From a virus, in IMG/VR virus record IMGVR_UViG_3300035228_000439, positions 1 to 33,773 of that record: a stretch of DNA of 33,773 nt. The stretch is one strand, 5' to 3'. Position 1 is the stretch's first letter. Each line of letters starts with the position of its first letter. This document shows positions 11,473 to 22,600 of the stretch, piece after piece. Position numbers and translations under genes: made by a program. The notes under the pieces are model-generated. The model had not been told where the DNA came from and searched no databases. It saw only the letters and a list, made by a program, of their open reading frames with translations.

Positions 11473-11814
11473 TTAATTGTTTTCCCATATTATATCACCA
11501 TATGCATCAACCACATAACATCTGATATAGTAGTTTGTGTTTGGACATTGACTCTCTTTTGGGAACCATGATCCTGCATTAAGACATGCTACGGTATCAT
11601 CAGTAAATTTAATGGTATTGAATACACCTTGTTTCATAATATCAAGAACATATTCATCAATAAACTCTTCATACCAAGTATTTACTGTATTCTTAGTAGA
11701 TTCATCTAATTGATTATATGTACTTAAATCAAAATAAACTAGTGTCTGCTGATATCTTTGTGCATATGATGCAATTAAATCATATACCTGTAGTTCATTT
11801 CCTTGTATGATCAT
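11473..11814 (-). CDS. 113-aa hypothetical protein
   Basis: MIIQGNELQVYDLIASYAQR...; AT-rich codons like the virion genes upstream, ATGA overlap with the tail chaperone-like gene, so it belongs to the tail-fibre cassette. Contains an N-terminal helix, an acidic segment (WYEEFIDEYVLDIM) and a beta-rich Cys-containing end. It may be a second accessory factor for the fibres, inferred only from position. Confidence 0.7.
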   Translation of the reverse strand: MIIQGNELQVYDLIASYAQRYQQTLVYFDLSTYNQLDESTKNTVNTWYEEFIDEYVLDIMKQGVFNTIKFTDDTVACLNAGSWFPKESQCPNTNYYIRCYVVDAYGDIIWENN

Positions 11815-12716
11815 GATCCTTCCTCATTATCAATGGCATCTTGTGCTCTTTTGATGATCTCTTCTAAAAAGAGTTTTTGATCACGAATTTGTTCTGGTGT
11901 TAATTCATCTACCATATTATCCATTTCAGGATTTTTAACTTTAGTATATTCACGGAGAAGAATATCAAAGTAATTAGTTTCAGTAAGAGATTTAATTGTA
12001 AGATAGTTTGCTATTTTATCTCTGAACAACTTAAGATAATGTCTACTAGTAGGCATGAACTGATTATCTGTTGTAAGATATTCCACATCAGGAAAATCTA
12101 CTGAGTATACTTTACTATAAAACTCAGGTGAGATTGGAAATTTAACAATATCTGCATTTGTAGAGAACTCAGTCTGATCTGTTATATCTCTCAATTTTTG
12201 TCTGTATGTAATATATTTTGCTTTATCAGCATCACTTAATTGAGAGTCTGGTGCTAGTGCCCAATCAGTCTCACTTAATAAAAAATTGCGGGCAAGTCTA
12301 ATAGTGAGAGGTGATACTGAAGATGTTTTAGCATACATTCTAGCGAGTTCTTGATTGAACTCTTGATCTTCTAATGAATCAATCAAATAATATGATTCAA
12401 CTAATTTATCTTTTACCGCTTTACCTTCATCAGTTGAAAGTTGCTCCATTTCATAGTCAACCCATTCAAATTTAGAGGTAGAAAAATTCTTTCTATATCT
12501 TCTACGTTTAGCATAATATGTGTCATTGGTAAACCAATTAAACAAGATCAACTTATCCTTATCACTATCCCATAAAGGATAAAGAAAAGGAAGCAGGGTA
12601 TCTTTCCAATAACTCTCGGGAATTACCTTTGCCGTACCATTGTATGTAATTTCCTGATTTACCGTGTCAAGTTGTACTTGTAACACTGGTATGTCAGCCG
12701 AGTTCTGCGTTGACAT
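11811..12716 (-). CDS. tail (fibre) assembly chaperone-like protein
   Basis: ATG 12716 (MSTQNSADIPVLQVQLD) is chosen over a TTG three codons upstream. Residues about 145-185 read RNFLLSETDWALAPDSQL then KYITYRQKLRDITDQ, the hallmark of small phage tail assembly chaperones (R..LL.ETDW...PD..L.....W..YRQ.LRDI). In T4-like cyanophages such proteins help fold or attach fibres; here it directly follows three collar-domain proteins, as gp38-type chaperones follow fibre genes. The N-terminal 140 residues (aromatic and basic, YYAKRRRYRKNF) and the acidic C-terminus (EEIIKRAQDAIDNEEGS) are extra. 301 aa. Confidence 0.75.
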   Translation of the reverse strand: MSTQNSADIPVLQVQLDTVNQEITYNGTAKVIPESYWKDTLLPFLYPLWDSDKDKLILFNWFTNDTYYAKRRRYRKNFSTSKFEWVDYEMEQLSTDEGKAVKDKLVESYYLIDSLEDQEFNQELARMYAKTSSVSPLTIRLARNFLLSETDWALAPDSQLSDADKAKYITYRQKLRDITDQTEFSTNADIVKFPISPEFYSKVYSVDFPDVEYLTTDNQFMPTSRHYLKLFRDKIANYLTIKSLTETNYFDILLREYTKVKNPEMDNMVDELTPEQIRDQKLFLEEIIKRAQDAIDNEEGS

Positions 12717-12743
12717 GTTGTTCAATTATAGTCTCCAATATAT

Positions 12744-15700
12744 TTAGAAAGCTTTGATAAGGTACTTACATAATCTGTACGGTACAAGCAGAGGAATATT
12801 AAAATCTGGATCTAATGATACGATTGGTTCAACTTTAGTAGTTGACTTCATCGTAAGTTTAGCATCACTAGCATTTAATCCAGAACTATATGTAATTCCA
12901 GGTCCAGTTTGACCTTGTACTGTATATGTAAGACTATCAACAGCAGGTTTTGAGATAGCACCAGCAGTTGGAACAAAAATTAATTCGGTTACTTTCTCTT
13001 TCCAATAAATTACCTCAGCAATACCATAATGGTCAGTGTTATCTGCATTATCATTAGCACTATTAGCATTTGCTCGTTCCTGCTCAAATTTGATTTTAAC
13101 ACCATCTTGTTTTGCTAAAGCTGGTAATGCAACACTATAAGTATACCATTTTGTATTTCCTCCAGTACCATCCCACGTACTATTAATTGCTGGAACAGTT
13201 CCAATTAAAGGATCCGTTCTATTAGAGTTTGGATTGATAATAGTATCAATCAAATTCCATGTTTCAGATCCATTCAATTGATAGTAAACTTTCAGTGTTT
13301 CTTCTGGTTTATTACCACCATTTGAATCGTTTCCTCTTGCTGCTTTTATGGAAACATAATTTACTTGAGTGCAATCTGTTGATTTAACCACAGCAAATCT
13401 CGTTTTACTAGTCTTTCCATTTACTCCACCAAATTTCAAGAATGACTCAATTTGACTAGAACTATTTGGAATTAAAGTTAAATCTGAAACTGTTCCAGCA
13501 TTTTGATCTACTTGTGCAGCTATAATAGTTCCAGCAGAACTACCATTTAAGACATATGCATATGGTTGTTCAGTATATCCACTACCTCCACTAGTTAGAG
13601 AAACATTATTTACTGCACCATTTCCAGAAGTGGTACATGTAGCAGTTGCACCTGTTCCACCACCGCCTATGATCTTAATAATTGGTGTTTCAGTTGGTTT
13701 CTTGAAGTTTCCAGTAGTACCACTACCATCACCAAAATCATAAACATCTACATCCCAATCATCTGCATCTGCAGATCCAGATTCAAATACATCACCAGTA
13801 CTAACAGTTGTTGTTCCACCTTCCCATCCGGTAACAACTCCTAATCCAACTTTAACATATCCTTTGCCGCCATTGGCAACACCACCACCAGGTGATGATC
13901 CTCCAGATCCAACAGTGATTGCAGCAGATGCAGGATTACCTAATTGACTCCATCCAGTAACACCATTCCATGCTCCAGAACCACCGCCACCACCGCCACC
14001 AGGTGTCCAATAATCATTATTATATGTTACGTTTAAAGTTGCATAACCATTTCCACTAGATCCTTGAGATTGTTGAGCAGCAGTAAAATAATCGTTTCTA
14101 AGAGAACTAGTTCCTGTCATTCCTCCGCCACCACCTTGGTGACCACCGTTACCACCAGGAGCACCACCCGGACCACCAGGAGCACCACCACCACTACCAC
14201 CAGGAGTAGAAAATCCATTCTTGGCAGCACCGCCACCGCCGCCGCCTCCACCGCCGCCAATGCAACCGTAATTACCACCTACACCGCCTGATCCAGGTCC
14301 TAGTGCTTGATTTCCCTGCTGCAATCCCACAGGAGATAATCCATTCTGTCCCGGTCCACCATCGTTACCGTCACCACCAGCACCGCCACCGCCGCCAGCA
14401 CCAATTACTAACTGAGATCCTCGGTATAACAATGTGGCAGCGCCGCCGCCTCCTCCACCTTGGTTCCTATCCCCTCTTCCACCATTCTTTCCACTAGCAC
14501 CACTGGAATTAGTACCGCCAGCAGCTCCGGCAGTGTAAAAACCTCTGTTGTTGTCAATGGGGACAACTGTACCAGGACCGTTGCTACCTGCACTACCAAT
14601 AGTTACTGACCAACCTTGTTGAGTAAAACTATCACGCTGATTATCTCTTATTTCTGAACTTATTTGAACTCCTCTATGACCAGATCTGCCATTGTTTGCA
14701 GAACCTCCTGCACCACCAGAAATAGTAAATTTAGCTGTCAGAATACCACTAATTCCATTTAAACCACTAAATGAACCATTACTATACTTAGTTTGACTAT
14801 ATGTGCCACTTTGTCCTGTTACTTCTTTGTTTGTACCATTAGATCCCACACCATATGTTCCCAATCCTAATAATCCACCAGTACCGCCACCATTTGGGTT
14901 ATTTGGATAATCTACTTTAGGAAATCCATTACTTGCTACTCCATTAGCTCCACTAGTTCCATCTAGACCATCAAACTTACCGCCGCCTTTGGTTCCTAAT
15001 TTCTGAGTTCCACCTTTATCTCCACCAGAACCACCAGACTGTCCAGATGCTGCTCCACCCTTTTCGCCACCGTCAGCAACTAAATGTAATAAACTACCAT
15101 CACCAATTTTAAGACTACTAGAAGTTCCATCGCTTCCTTGTGTAGTTCCATTAGCACCAGATCCACCACCACCAACTACAATATATTGTAAAGATTCTGG
15201 ATCTCCTGTAACTGTACTAAAATCAATAGAATAACTACCAGCATTAGTAAATTCCCATACATTGGTATAATTAATAATTGGAGTTCCCCCAGTAACGATA
15301 TTTCTACCGCCAATTACAGAATTAGATGATAATGTGTATGATACTGGATTAGGAATAAAAGTTTGAAACTCCCAAGATCCTGCACCTTGAGCACCAGATG
15401 CTAGATATGCTTGGTCTGCAGGATCTGCAGTATCATCTTTTAAAGTACCTGATCCACCTGCTCCACCATATGCATCAAACACATCATAAGTTGCAACTGT
15501 ATTATCATCGTTTGGTCTTCTAAGTAATCCATGTTTGTGAGTAAAGACTTGACCAGTTGTAGGATACCATCTTGAAATTCTACCGCTGCCGTCTTTATAA
15601 TCTTGTAAATATCTATCTCCACTCCCCTCTTTCACCCATTGTGTATCACCAGGACGACTATGAAAAACACTATGACTATGCTGAAAAACTCCAGGTAATT

Positions 15701-16571
15701 TAGCATCCTTCATTGTAACAGTTACATCTTGACTACCAATAATAGTACATCCAGTAGTCTCAACAACTGCATCATATCCGCTAGTAGTAATTCTACCCAA
15801 GGAAAAGTATTCATCTTGAGATTCTTTTGCAAAATACCACTGACCACCAGAAAAACCTACACCAAGAGACGAATTTCCAATATTTGGAGAATTATTACCA
15901 AATACTGAGTTATTACCTACAATTTTTCTTGCTTTAGTATCGGGAACTGCAAATGTACCTAGATTAGTAACCCCCCACCAATCTAAAACGTTTGCAGTAG
16001 TAATCCTAGAAATACCTCCAGTATCAGAATCAATTCTAACTTCTGCTGTAGCACCAGATCCACCACCACCACTTATAGTTACCGTTGGAGGATTATACGG
16101 ATCATATCCTTCACCTGCAACTAGAGTAGTAATAGTAGTTATTTTACCTGTGTTATCATATTGTGCAGATGCTGTTGCTTGTATTCCACCAGCAGCAGGT
16201 GCTCCTATATTAACAGTAGGAGTACTGGTATATCCAGCACCAAAATTTGTAAGATCAATTCCTTGACTAGATCTTCCACCATATTGATTTCCAATAATAG
16301 AATACAATACAGGATAATCAGAAATCTGATACTCTGATCCATCACAATATAGATATCCTTCGTGAGTATATGCCGGATCATCTCCTGTTATATAAGCATT
16401 ACCGGTTTTTTCACTTAAATTGCCATAATTTATATCTCCAGATTTAACATAATTATGATCAAAACTATTATCAGTGCTTTTTAAATTAGGCACAATAGAT
16501 CCGATTGGTGTAGTATCCACCAACATATCGGTCAGGAATCCCTGTCTTGCGTTTCTATAACTTTGTGACAT
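12744..16571 (-). CDS. glycine-rich tail-collar adhesin-like protein (1275 aa)
   Basis: Domain order: a collar-type segment at 72-98 (GYLYCDGSEYQISDYPVLYS) that resumes at 205-220 (GTFAVPDTKARKIVG), with a 100-residue insert between them made of a GAGYTSTPTVNIG / PPTVTISGGGGSGAT module. Next come HxH motifs (H298xH300 and H345xH347), and a glycine-rich block at about 466-914 with many GGGGGG runs. A second GGGGTGATAT / GGSGYTEQP module and a beta-rich C-terminus follow. Glycine-rich blocks of this kind form the receptor-binding tip in some T-even phages (gp38-like adhesins). Likely a distal tail fibre or adhesin that contacts the cyanobacterial surface. Starts six bases after the previous stop. 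Confidence 0.8.
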   Translation of the reverse strand: MSQSYRNARQGFLTDMLVDTTPIGSIVPNLKSTDNSFDHNYVKSGDINYGNLSEKTGNAYITGDDPAYTHEGYLYCDGSEYQISDYPVLYSIIGNQYGGRSSQGIDLTNFGAGYTSTPTVNIGAPAAGGIQATASAQYDNTGKITTITTLVAGEGYDPYNPPTVTISGGGGSGATAEVRIDSDTGGISRITTANVLDWWGVTNLGTFAVPDTKARKIVGNNSVFGNNSPNIGNSSLGVGFSGGQWYFAKESQDEYFSLGRITTSGYDAVVETTGCTIIGSQDVTVTMKDAKLPGVFQHSHSVFHSRPGDTQWVKEGSGDRYLQDYKDGSGRISRWYPTTGQVFTHKHGLLRRPNDDNTVATYDVFDAYGGAGGSGTLKDDTADPADQAYLASGAQGAGSWEFQTFIPNPVSYTLSSNSVIGGRNIVTGGTPIINYTNVWEFTNAGSYSIDFSTVTGDPESLQYIVVGGGGSGANGTTQGSDGTSSSLKIGDGSLLHLVADGGEKGGAASGQSGGSGGDKGGTQKLGTKGGGKFDGLDGTSGANGVASNGFPKVDYPNNPNGGGTGGLLGLGTYGVGSNGTNKEVTGQSGTYSQTKYSNGSFSGLNGISGILTAKFTISGGAGGSANNGRSGHRGVQISSEIRDNQRDSFTQQGWSVTIGSAGSNGPGTVVPIDNNRGFYTAGAAGGTNSSGASGKNGGRGDRNQGGGGGGAATLLYRGSQLVIGAGGGGGAGGDGNDGGPGQNGLSPVGLQQGNQALGPGSGGVGGNYGCIGGGGGGGGGGAAKNGFSTPGGSGGGAPGGPGGAPGGNGGHQGGGGGMTGTSSLRNDYFTAAQQSQGSSGNGYATLNVTYNNDYWTPGGGGGGGSGAWNGVTGWSQLGNPASAAITVGSGGSSPGGGVANGGKGYVKVGLGVVTGWEGGTTTVSTGDVFESGSADADDWDVDVYDFGDGSGTTGNFKKPTETPIIKIIGGGGTGATATCTTSGNGAVNNVSLTSGGSGYTEQPYAYVLNGSSAGTIIAAQVDQNAGTVSDLTLIPNSSSQIESFLKFGGVNGKTSKTRFAVVKSTDCTQVNYVSIKAARGNDSNGGNKPEETLKVYYQLNGSETWNLIDTIINPNSNRTDPLIGTVPAINSTWDGTGGNTKWYTYSVALPALAKQDGVKIKFEQERANANSANDNADNTDHYGIAEVIYWKEKVTELIFVPTAGAISKPAVDSLTYTVQGQTGPGITYSSGLNASDAKLTMKSTTKVEPIVSLDPDFNIPLLVPYRLCKYLIKAF

Positions 16572-16576
16572 TACTA

Positions 16577-17959
16577 TTAAATCTTAATTAAATATTCCAT
16601 AACAATATATGGTGATGTAGCAGCATCAATAGAAACTGAGTTATCAGTTCCTATATCCATACGTGTCACCAAATTTTCAGGTGGCACATTAATTGCATTT
16701 GTTTTAACTTTATAACTATGGTCACCTTTTTCCAAATAAATGCGATGACTATGCCTAGTTGGATCTTCTCCAGCTGGAATTGCTAAGTCAATAGTATCTA
16801 GAGTTTCATTCTCAATATCGGTAGTAGCAGATTGAGATTTATGTTCTTGATTAGATTGTAATGGAACAACATCATGCAAACTAACACTATCAAAATCTAA
16901 TGGGACTCCGGGATATCCAGATTCATATGTAACCGGAATGTCATTATCAAAATTAGTTGCTGGATCATCACCATTAGCATCACCATCAAGGACACACCCG
17001 AATATCGGAACTTCCGAATAGTTACCATACTTTGCAGTATCACTTCCATTAGGCGATCCTTCTTCTCTCCAACCATCAAGAGAATATTCTTCGTTACTCA
17101 AACATCCATAAGTATATTCTGCCTGACCATATCCAAAAATACAAGCTCCCCAGTATATAGTTTGTTGCCCAAACTGGGTTGTGATCGCTTCGGATCGCCA
17201 CTTATCAATTGCCTTACAAACATTCTGACCACTTCCAGGTGGTTGACTAGAATCATTATTATATCTAGTTGCATCTAACCAATCTTGAATAGGTATAGTT
17301 GATGCATTTCTACGACCAGTACTACCACCAATTGGATTAGGTTCATCTCCCGAAGGTTCGTTTGTTTGTAAATTTCTTGCTCTAGTACCACTATGGAAGT
17401 GCATATGTCCGGCAACTGCAGTCTCTTCAACACCTTCAATCTCGGTATAATGTATATCTCCAGCATATTCCCAAGATGGTCTTCCTCTAAGAGGAATTTC
17501 TTGACTTGGTATTGTTATAGTACCGGAATATGTAATGTTTACCGTATCACCGATTGCAGACGTTACTTCAATTCCAATACCTGATCTACTTACTAAGTTA
17601 CCCAAAGCATTTGGCAATCTAATATTATTATAGGATCCGGCATTAGCACCTGATGTTGGTTCTGGATATTTTGAACCAAGATCAGGAACCATAAATTGTG
17701 TATCAGACAAGATATCAAATGCTGTCCCGTCAGGATTTCTCCTAAGATATTTACATGAATCACCTGTTCCTAAAATTGCTGCTAATGCAGGATAATCAGA
17801 GGCAAAATATTTTGTTCCATCACATTTAAGATATCCAGCAGGCAACCTAGATTTATTAAGTGCAGTACTGGGATCACCTTGATATTCTAACGGCCAAATA
17901 ATAACTTGACCTGATAAATTACCATATTTAGATCTTTCTTTGGCGTAAAATGCAGGCAT
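16577..17959 (-). CDS. tail-collar domain tail fibre-type protein (460 aa)
   Basis: The N-terminal 35 residues (MPAFYAKERSKYGNLSGQVI) lead into a phage tail collar domain: GYLKCDGTKYFASDYPALAA then FMVPDLGSKYPEP. A long beta-rich body follows, with an HxHxH cluster (AGHMHFHSG) and, near the end, RHSHRIYLEKGDHSYKV, resembling the iron-binding HxH motifs at the tip of T4 gp37. The C-terminus (YIVMEYLIKI) matches the ends of the two neighbouring proteins (LCKYLIKAF, MTFIIKAY), suggesting a common trimer-forming end. Start ATG overlaps the upstream TGA. Confidence 0.8.
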   Translation of the reverse strand: MPAFYAKERSKYGNLSGQVIIWPLEYQGDPSTALNKSRLPAGYLKCDGTKYFASDYPALAAILGTGDSCKYLRRNPDGTAFDILSDTQFMVPDLGSKYPEPTSGANAGSYNNIRLPNALGNLVSRSGIGIEVTSAIGDTVNITYSGTITIPSQEIPLRGRPSWEYAGDIHYTEIEGVEETAVAGHMHFHSGTRARNLQTNEPSGDEPNPIGGSTGRRNASTIPIQDWLDATRYNNDSSQPPGSGQNVCKAIDKWRSEAITTQFGQQTIYWGACIFGYGQAEYTYGCLSNEEYSLDGWREEGSPNGSDTAKYGNYSEVPIFGCVLDGDANGDDPATNFDNDIPVTYESGYPGVPLDFDSVSLHDVVPLQSNQEHKSQSATTDIENETLDTIDLAIPAGEDPTRHSHRIYLEKGDHSYKVKTNAINVPPENLVTRMDIGTDNSVSIDAATSPYIVMEYLIKI

Positions 17960-19647
17960 CAGTATGCTTTGATTATAAACGTCATTGTTACATTAGGTTG
18001 AGTGGTATCAACCGTAATATTTAGGGCATCTTCTAAACTATCAGCAGTTAAAGAAGATCCATCTGCATCATTTGCAGTATGAGAAGGAGGACTAGCGATA
18101 GATCCTAAACCCTGAGCAATTTCAAAACTACCATGATTATGTGCTCTGTATATTTGTTCTTTAGGATCTTTAGCAGTATTAGTTGTATTTAATGTAGTAG
18201 GATATGTAGCATATCTAAATGATAAACCAATAGTTCCAGTAGCTTTTGCCGGTTGACTCATAGTAATTTCATAAATTGGTGCTGCAGCAGTACCTATATT
18301 TTCAACAACTTGGACCATTGTTCCTTCACGGAAGTAATAATATCTACTATCAGATACAACAGGTGTAATGTACATTAAAGGAGTAATTTTATCATATTGA
18401 TACCAACTTTCACCTCCAGAACTATATGATCTTTTAATATTTGTACTAGCAGGTAGTGTAATTTTATTAGAATCTTTAGTAAGAGTTACTCCAGAGACTG
18501 TAAATACAGGAGAAGTTTCGGGGTTATCTTCTAGTCCATCACCTCTAATAGGAGCACCAGTATCATATCCAAAGAAATTTGACCTTCCTCTTAGACTCAT
18601 TGGAGCTGGAAACATCCCAGTATGGCAAGGTGTTTGATGTTCGTCAGTAGGAACGTAACTAAAAGTATCAGTAAATCCTCGTTCAAATACAACTTGCTCA
18701 TATGTCAAGACTTCATGTCCTGTTCCACCACCTTCCTGATTACGATCAGTAGTTGCCCAGTTATCTTCACCAGCAGGAACATGACCCCAATAATCTTTTC
18801 CTGAACTATCTTTTACAAATTCTTGATATCCTTCACAACGTGGAAGTGTATTTTCACGTGTTTGATCACCGTAGTATGTTATATTAGTAGCACCGTTGCG
18901 CCACTGTGTTGGTTCTGCTTCTGTAAGAGCGCAGTTAATGGGACCTTTAGTTTTATTGCACTGATCAGATGTAACTGTACCGGTCATATCAATACCCCTA
19001 TCAGTACGAAATACCATAGGACCAGTAGAAGTTGGGTTTACTGATGGTATAGTTTCACTATGTCCATGTGATGGTGTATGATTAATTCCCAATTTTCTAT
19101 TCAATGTATGTACTGTCTCCAAAAAGTCAGGAGCTCCCATAGTAATATTATCAAATTTAAAATATAAATTTCCGGATAAATTTAACGTAAAATCAATGTC
19201 AGTTGTTGCTTGATATGTAGTGTTTATCAACGCATTTTCACCATAAGAATCAATTAGATCACCTAATTTATCTCCTTGTGTATTATATACAGAATTTAAT
19301 GGGTCAATTTGTCCCATCTTATATTTGTCAAATGTGAGATAATCTCTTTCAATATCTATCAAAACTTTAGCAGATAGATTTGGAAGTTTAAAAGTTGCCT
19401 CTGTACCATAATATGGAAACTCTGGATGATCACCAGCAGCATCAGTCATATCACCACCATAAGAATCACCTAAAGATGAAGCTAACAATGGATAATCAGA
19501 AGCAGTTAATGTTTGACCATTGCAGGTAATCCACCCTTTAGGGATATTAGATTCTAAAAATCCAGTACCCCCATCTCCTCCCCAAGGCATGATAGTGCCA
19601 ATTTTGGCAGATCTCATGGTTTTAATTGAATCGTATCTTACTGTCAT
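17959..19647 (-). CDS. tail-collar domain tail fibre-type protein (562 aa)
   Basis: Starts MTVRYDSIKTMRSAKIGTIM; residues 15-65 contain IGTIMPWGGDGGTGF, then GWITCNGQTLTASDYPLLAS and SYGG, the N-terminal part of a phage tail collar domain, followed by FKLPNLSAKVLI. HxH motifs occur in the middle (HTPSHGHSETI) and near the C-terminus (YRAHNHGSFEI). I recall close relatives in T4-like cyanophages, annotated as tail fibre or structural proteins. It is the first of three paralogues in a row and starts 11 bp after the giant gene. Confidence 0.8.
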   Translation of the reverse strand: MTVRYDSIKTMRSAKIGTIMPWGGDGGTGFLESNIPKGWITCNGQTLTASDYPLLASSLGDSYGGDMTDAAGDHPEFPYYGTEATFKLPNLSAKVLIDIERDYLTFDKYKMGQIDPLNSVYNTQGDKLGDLIDSYGENALINTTYQATTDIDFTLNLSGNLYFKFDNITMGAPDFLETVHTLNRKLGINHTPSHGHSETIPSVNPTSTGPMVFRTDRGIDMTGTVTSDQCNKTKGPINCALTEAEPTQWRNGATNITYYGDQTRENTLPRCEGYQEFVKDSSGKDYWGHVPAGEDNWATTDRNQEGGGTGHEVLTYEQVVFERGFTDTFSYVPTDEHQTPCHTGMFPAPMSLRGRSNFFGYDTGAPIRGDGLEDNPETSPVFTVSGVTLTKDSNKITLPASTNIKRSYSSGGESWYQYDKITPLMYITPVVSDSRYYYFREGTMVQVVENIGTAAAPIYEITMSQPAKATGTIGLSFRYATYPTTLNTTNTAKDPKEQIYRAHNHGSFEIAQGLGSIASPPSHTANDADGSSLTADSLEDALNITVDTTQPNVTMTFIIKAY

Positions 19648-19657
19648 TGTTTTTAGA

Positions 19658-22600
19658 TCAGAGTTCCATCAACCACCAACCACGAAGAGAAGGTGGAATT
19701 GTTCTGGCATTAGAGGATCCTTCAATGTCAACAGGACCAGCATAAACTAAACCAAAAGCAGCATTTCTAGATTGAACTACAAGTTCTCCAGAATCCCATG
19801 CCGTTGCTAGTGTTTGACCAGCACCAGCACCAACTCTAGATCCAGTAGTATCACCTTGAATTGCTGTTTGAACTGCTCCATCTTTCAATGCTCTAATAAT
19901 TAAACTTGTGTTATAAGTTAGATTTCCGCTAAGTTCCATAAATCTAATCATATCGCCAGTTTGAGCATCATTTGGTAAGTACAGGACCATATTACTACCA
20001 CTAGAAGTATTAACCAAGTAGTTATTATTAACTTCAAGTGGATTATCTTGCTGTTGACCAATACCAGTAGTAGGATCAAAATCAAGATATGTATGTCTTC
20101 TACCACCATTACCTGTCCAATATTTCTCAATACCAAACGAATCAATAGCATTGTTTTGATAAATCTTGAAGTCTTTAGGACCCTCAGTACCACCAATACC
20201 TGCAGAACCCATATTATCAACATGGAATACTACATCAGATGCATTTTCAGTAATCAGTAATCTACCAGCTTGATAGAATGTTTCACCCATCTGAAGACTG
20301 CCAGTTCTTCCCTGTACAACAAATGAAGGTACAGTTGAACAAATACCGTTCATCTGGCAATCATCCCAGTAAACTCTAAAATCACCGAAGATATTAGCAG
20401 AACCCTTAAGGGTCATGCCATTAGTCTTATTGATAGGATCTTCAATAGATCCATCTCCAGAGTGACCATCGTCATTTGAAATTGACAATACTAGAGTTTT
20501 ACTATCAGAACCATACATTCTGAATGCACCACCATAAATGGTAGTATCATCATAGACACTAAGTTTACCACCATTATATAATTGATAAGATGGTGTTTCA
20601 GTAGTATTTGGTTCTCTGATCTGCTTAGGCATCTTGATTGCATAAACTGCATCAATTCCTCCATCAACAGAGTCAGGTGTAAAGAACTCACTTCCTATTC
20701 TGACATAAGTTGGATAATCTAGTTTAGGTGAAATTAGATCTCCATTGCGAAGTCTAATCTCTAATCTAACATCGCTAGTATTAGGACTACGAGCCTTAAT
20801 GGCAGCTGCACGAGCAGATTGAGTTGCAGGAATATCATCTAATAGAACTGTTGTTCTAGGAGCACCAACTAATTTGATAACATTTACACCTGCTTGGAAT
20901 GCCTGAGCTGTCGTTCCTTCACGTCCTCTACCACCAGAAGTATAAGTAGAATTACTTGATGTTGGTAGAATTAATTTGCCAGTAGTTGTATCTGTGCGTG
21001 GTGTATCAGTTATCCGAATAATTTCAATTTGTGCATCTGTGACATATAGGATTACATAATCTCCAACACTAAATGCATCTAGATTAGACTGAATTACAAT
21101 ATCAGAAGTTGCTGCAGTAATTGCTTCTGTAAGAGTTGTTGCAGGTCCTAAACCATTAGGATTAATTGACTGTGGATCATTTTGATACACATAAACAACA
21201 TCGCTATCTTTGGTATATGCAGAAGGAGTAGTTCCAAACTGCTCGGATAACATAAAGACTGTAGCATGAGTATTACCGATTCTTGTATCACCAGTACAAG
21301 TATCTACCTCAAAAGTAGAAATTGCTGGATTTCCTCCATTAGTAATCCTTAATTTGTCCCCAGTAGGAGAATTAGTGTATGGAGTTGAACAACTGCCATT
21401 TAGATTCAGAAGACCGTTAATAATAGTTGTATCAGAATCAATGGTGACATTACCTGTTACAGAATCAACTTCAAATACTGTCTTCACACTAGCAGTATCA
21501 CAACCAGTCTTGACCGATAGTTTCTTAGCAACTTGATCAATTAAGGTCTTAACTTTAAAGAGTTCCCCTTTATCATCAATACCATCACCAGAAGGAGTTC
21601 CATCATCACGAGAAACAATTACATAGTCTCCAATAGAGATAGTTCCGCCAAACTGAGAAAGGTAAATATTTTCTTCAGTTCCGGAATTGTCAAGATTAGT
21701 GGTAATCCAGGTAGAATTAAACTGAACATTACATTTGTAAATTGGTGCAGTATCATTATGATCGCTTCTAATTGCGGTGAAAGTTCCAAACGGTAATCTT
21801 TCAACTATTATGAAGAATGGAGCAGTATTGATTCTTGGGAGAGAAACGACACGAACAAATTCTGGATGCTTATTACCAGAATCATCGGTATCAATAAGCA
21901 GAATATCATTCTCAGCAAAGTATTGATCACCTGCAGCATCAACTGGTTTATTCTTAATTGGTAAGTAATACTGATTACCACTCAATGCAGAAAGAATTTG
22001 AGGTTCAATTATTGGTGTTCCACCAATTGTAGTAATTTCATTCTGGAATACCGTACCACCCCAATCACCACTACCAGAAGTATCAACAGCGTTGTATTCT
22101 GCATCTGCAGCAGTTTTTCTAGCAACGCTAATAATATCAACGTTGGAGTTGAATAGATTATTTCCTAGAATACCGCTAGTATGAGTAATCTTACTAGAAC
22201 CAATTTGTCCTCTATCTGCTATGAAAGAATAAGATGCATATCCACCACACAGTGTCATATCAGAATTAAATCTAGCAGTAGAATCAACAATTAAGTTGTT
22301 TCTAATTCTAGTATCTCCACCCTGACCACCGATTGTAATGTCTGAAGCATTAGTAGCAAAATCAAGTTTTGACGTGTTGGAATTACCGGAGAAAAATTCT
22401 ACAGTACCAGCAGTAGAAGAAAGTTTAACCGTATCAGTAAGACCTCTTCTAGTTCCTAACTGGAAATCACCCGCAATTTTAAGTGCCTTACTACCAATCT
22501 GAGTAAATGACAGTGACTCGTTATTATTATATGCACCACCAATAGTAATCTTAGAAATATTACTATTGAGATCTGGTGTATTACCAATCCAAATGTTGCT

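Noticed and set aside
13830-15176. Collagen-like protein or plus-strand Thr/Ser-rich ORFs in the glycine block
   Set aside because: There is no regular Gly-X-Y period; runs of Gly fit polyglycine adhesins better. The plus-strand frames are complements of GGN codons.
18622-19044. Plus-strand reading frames opposite the tail genes
   Set aside because: They mirror AT-rich coding sequence, have no ribosome binding sites or recognisable domains, and all accepted genes are on the minus strand.
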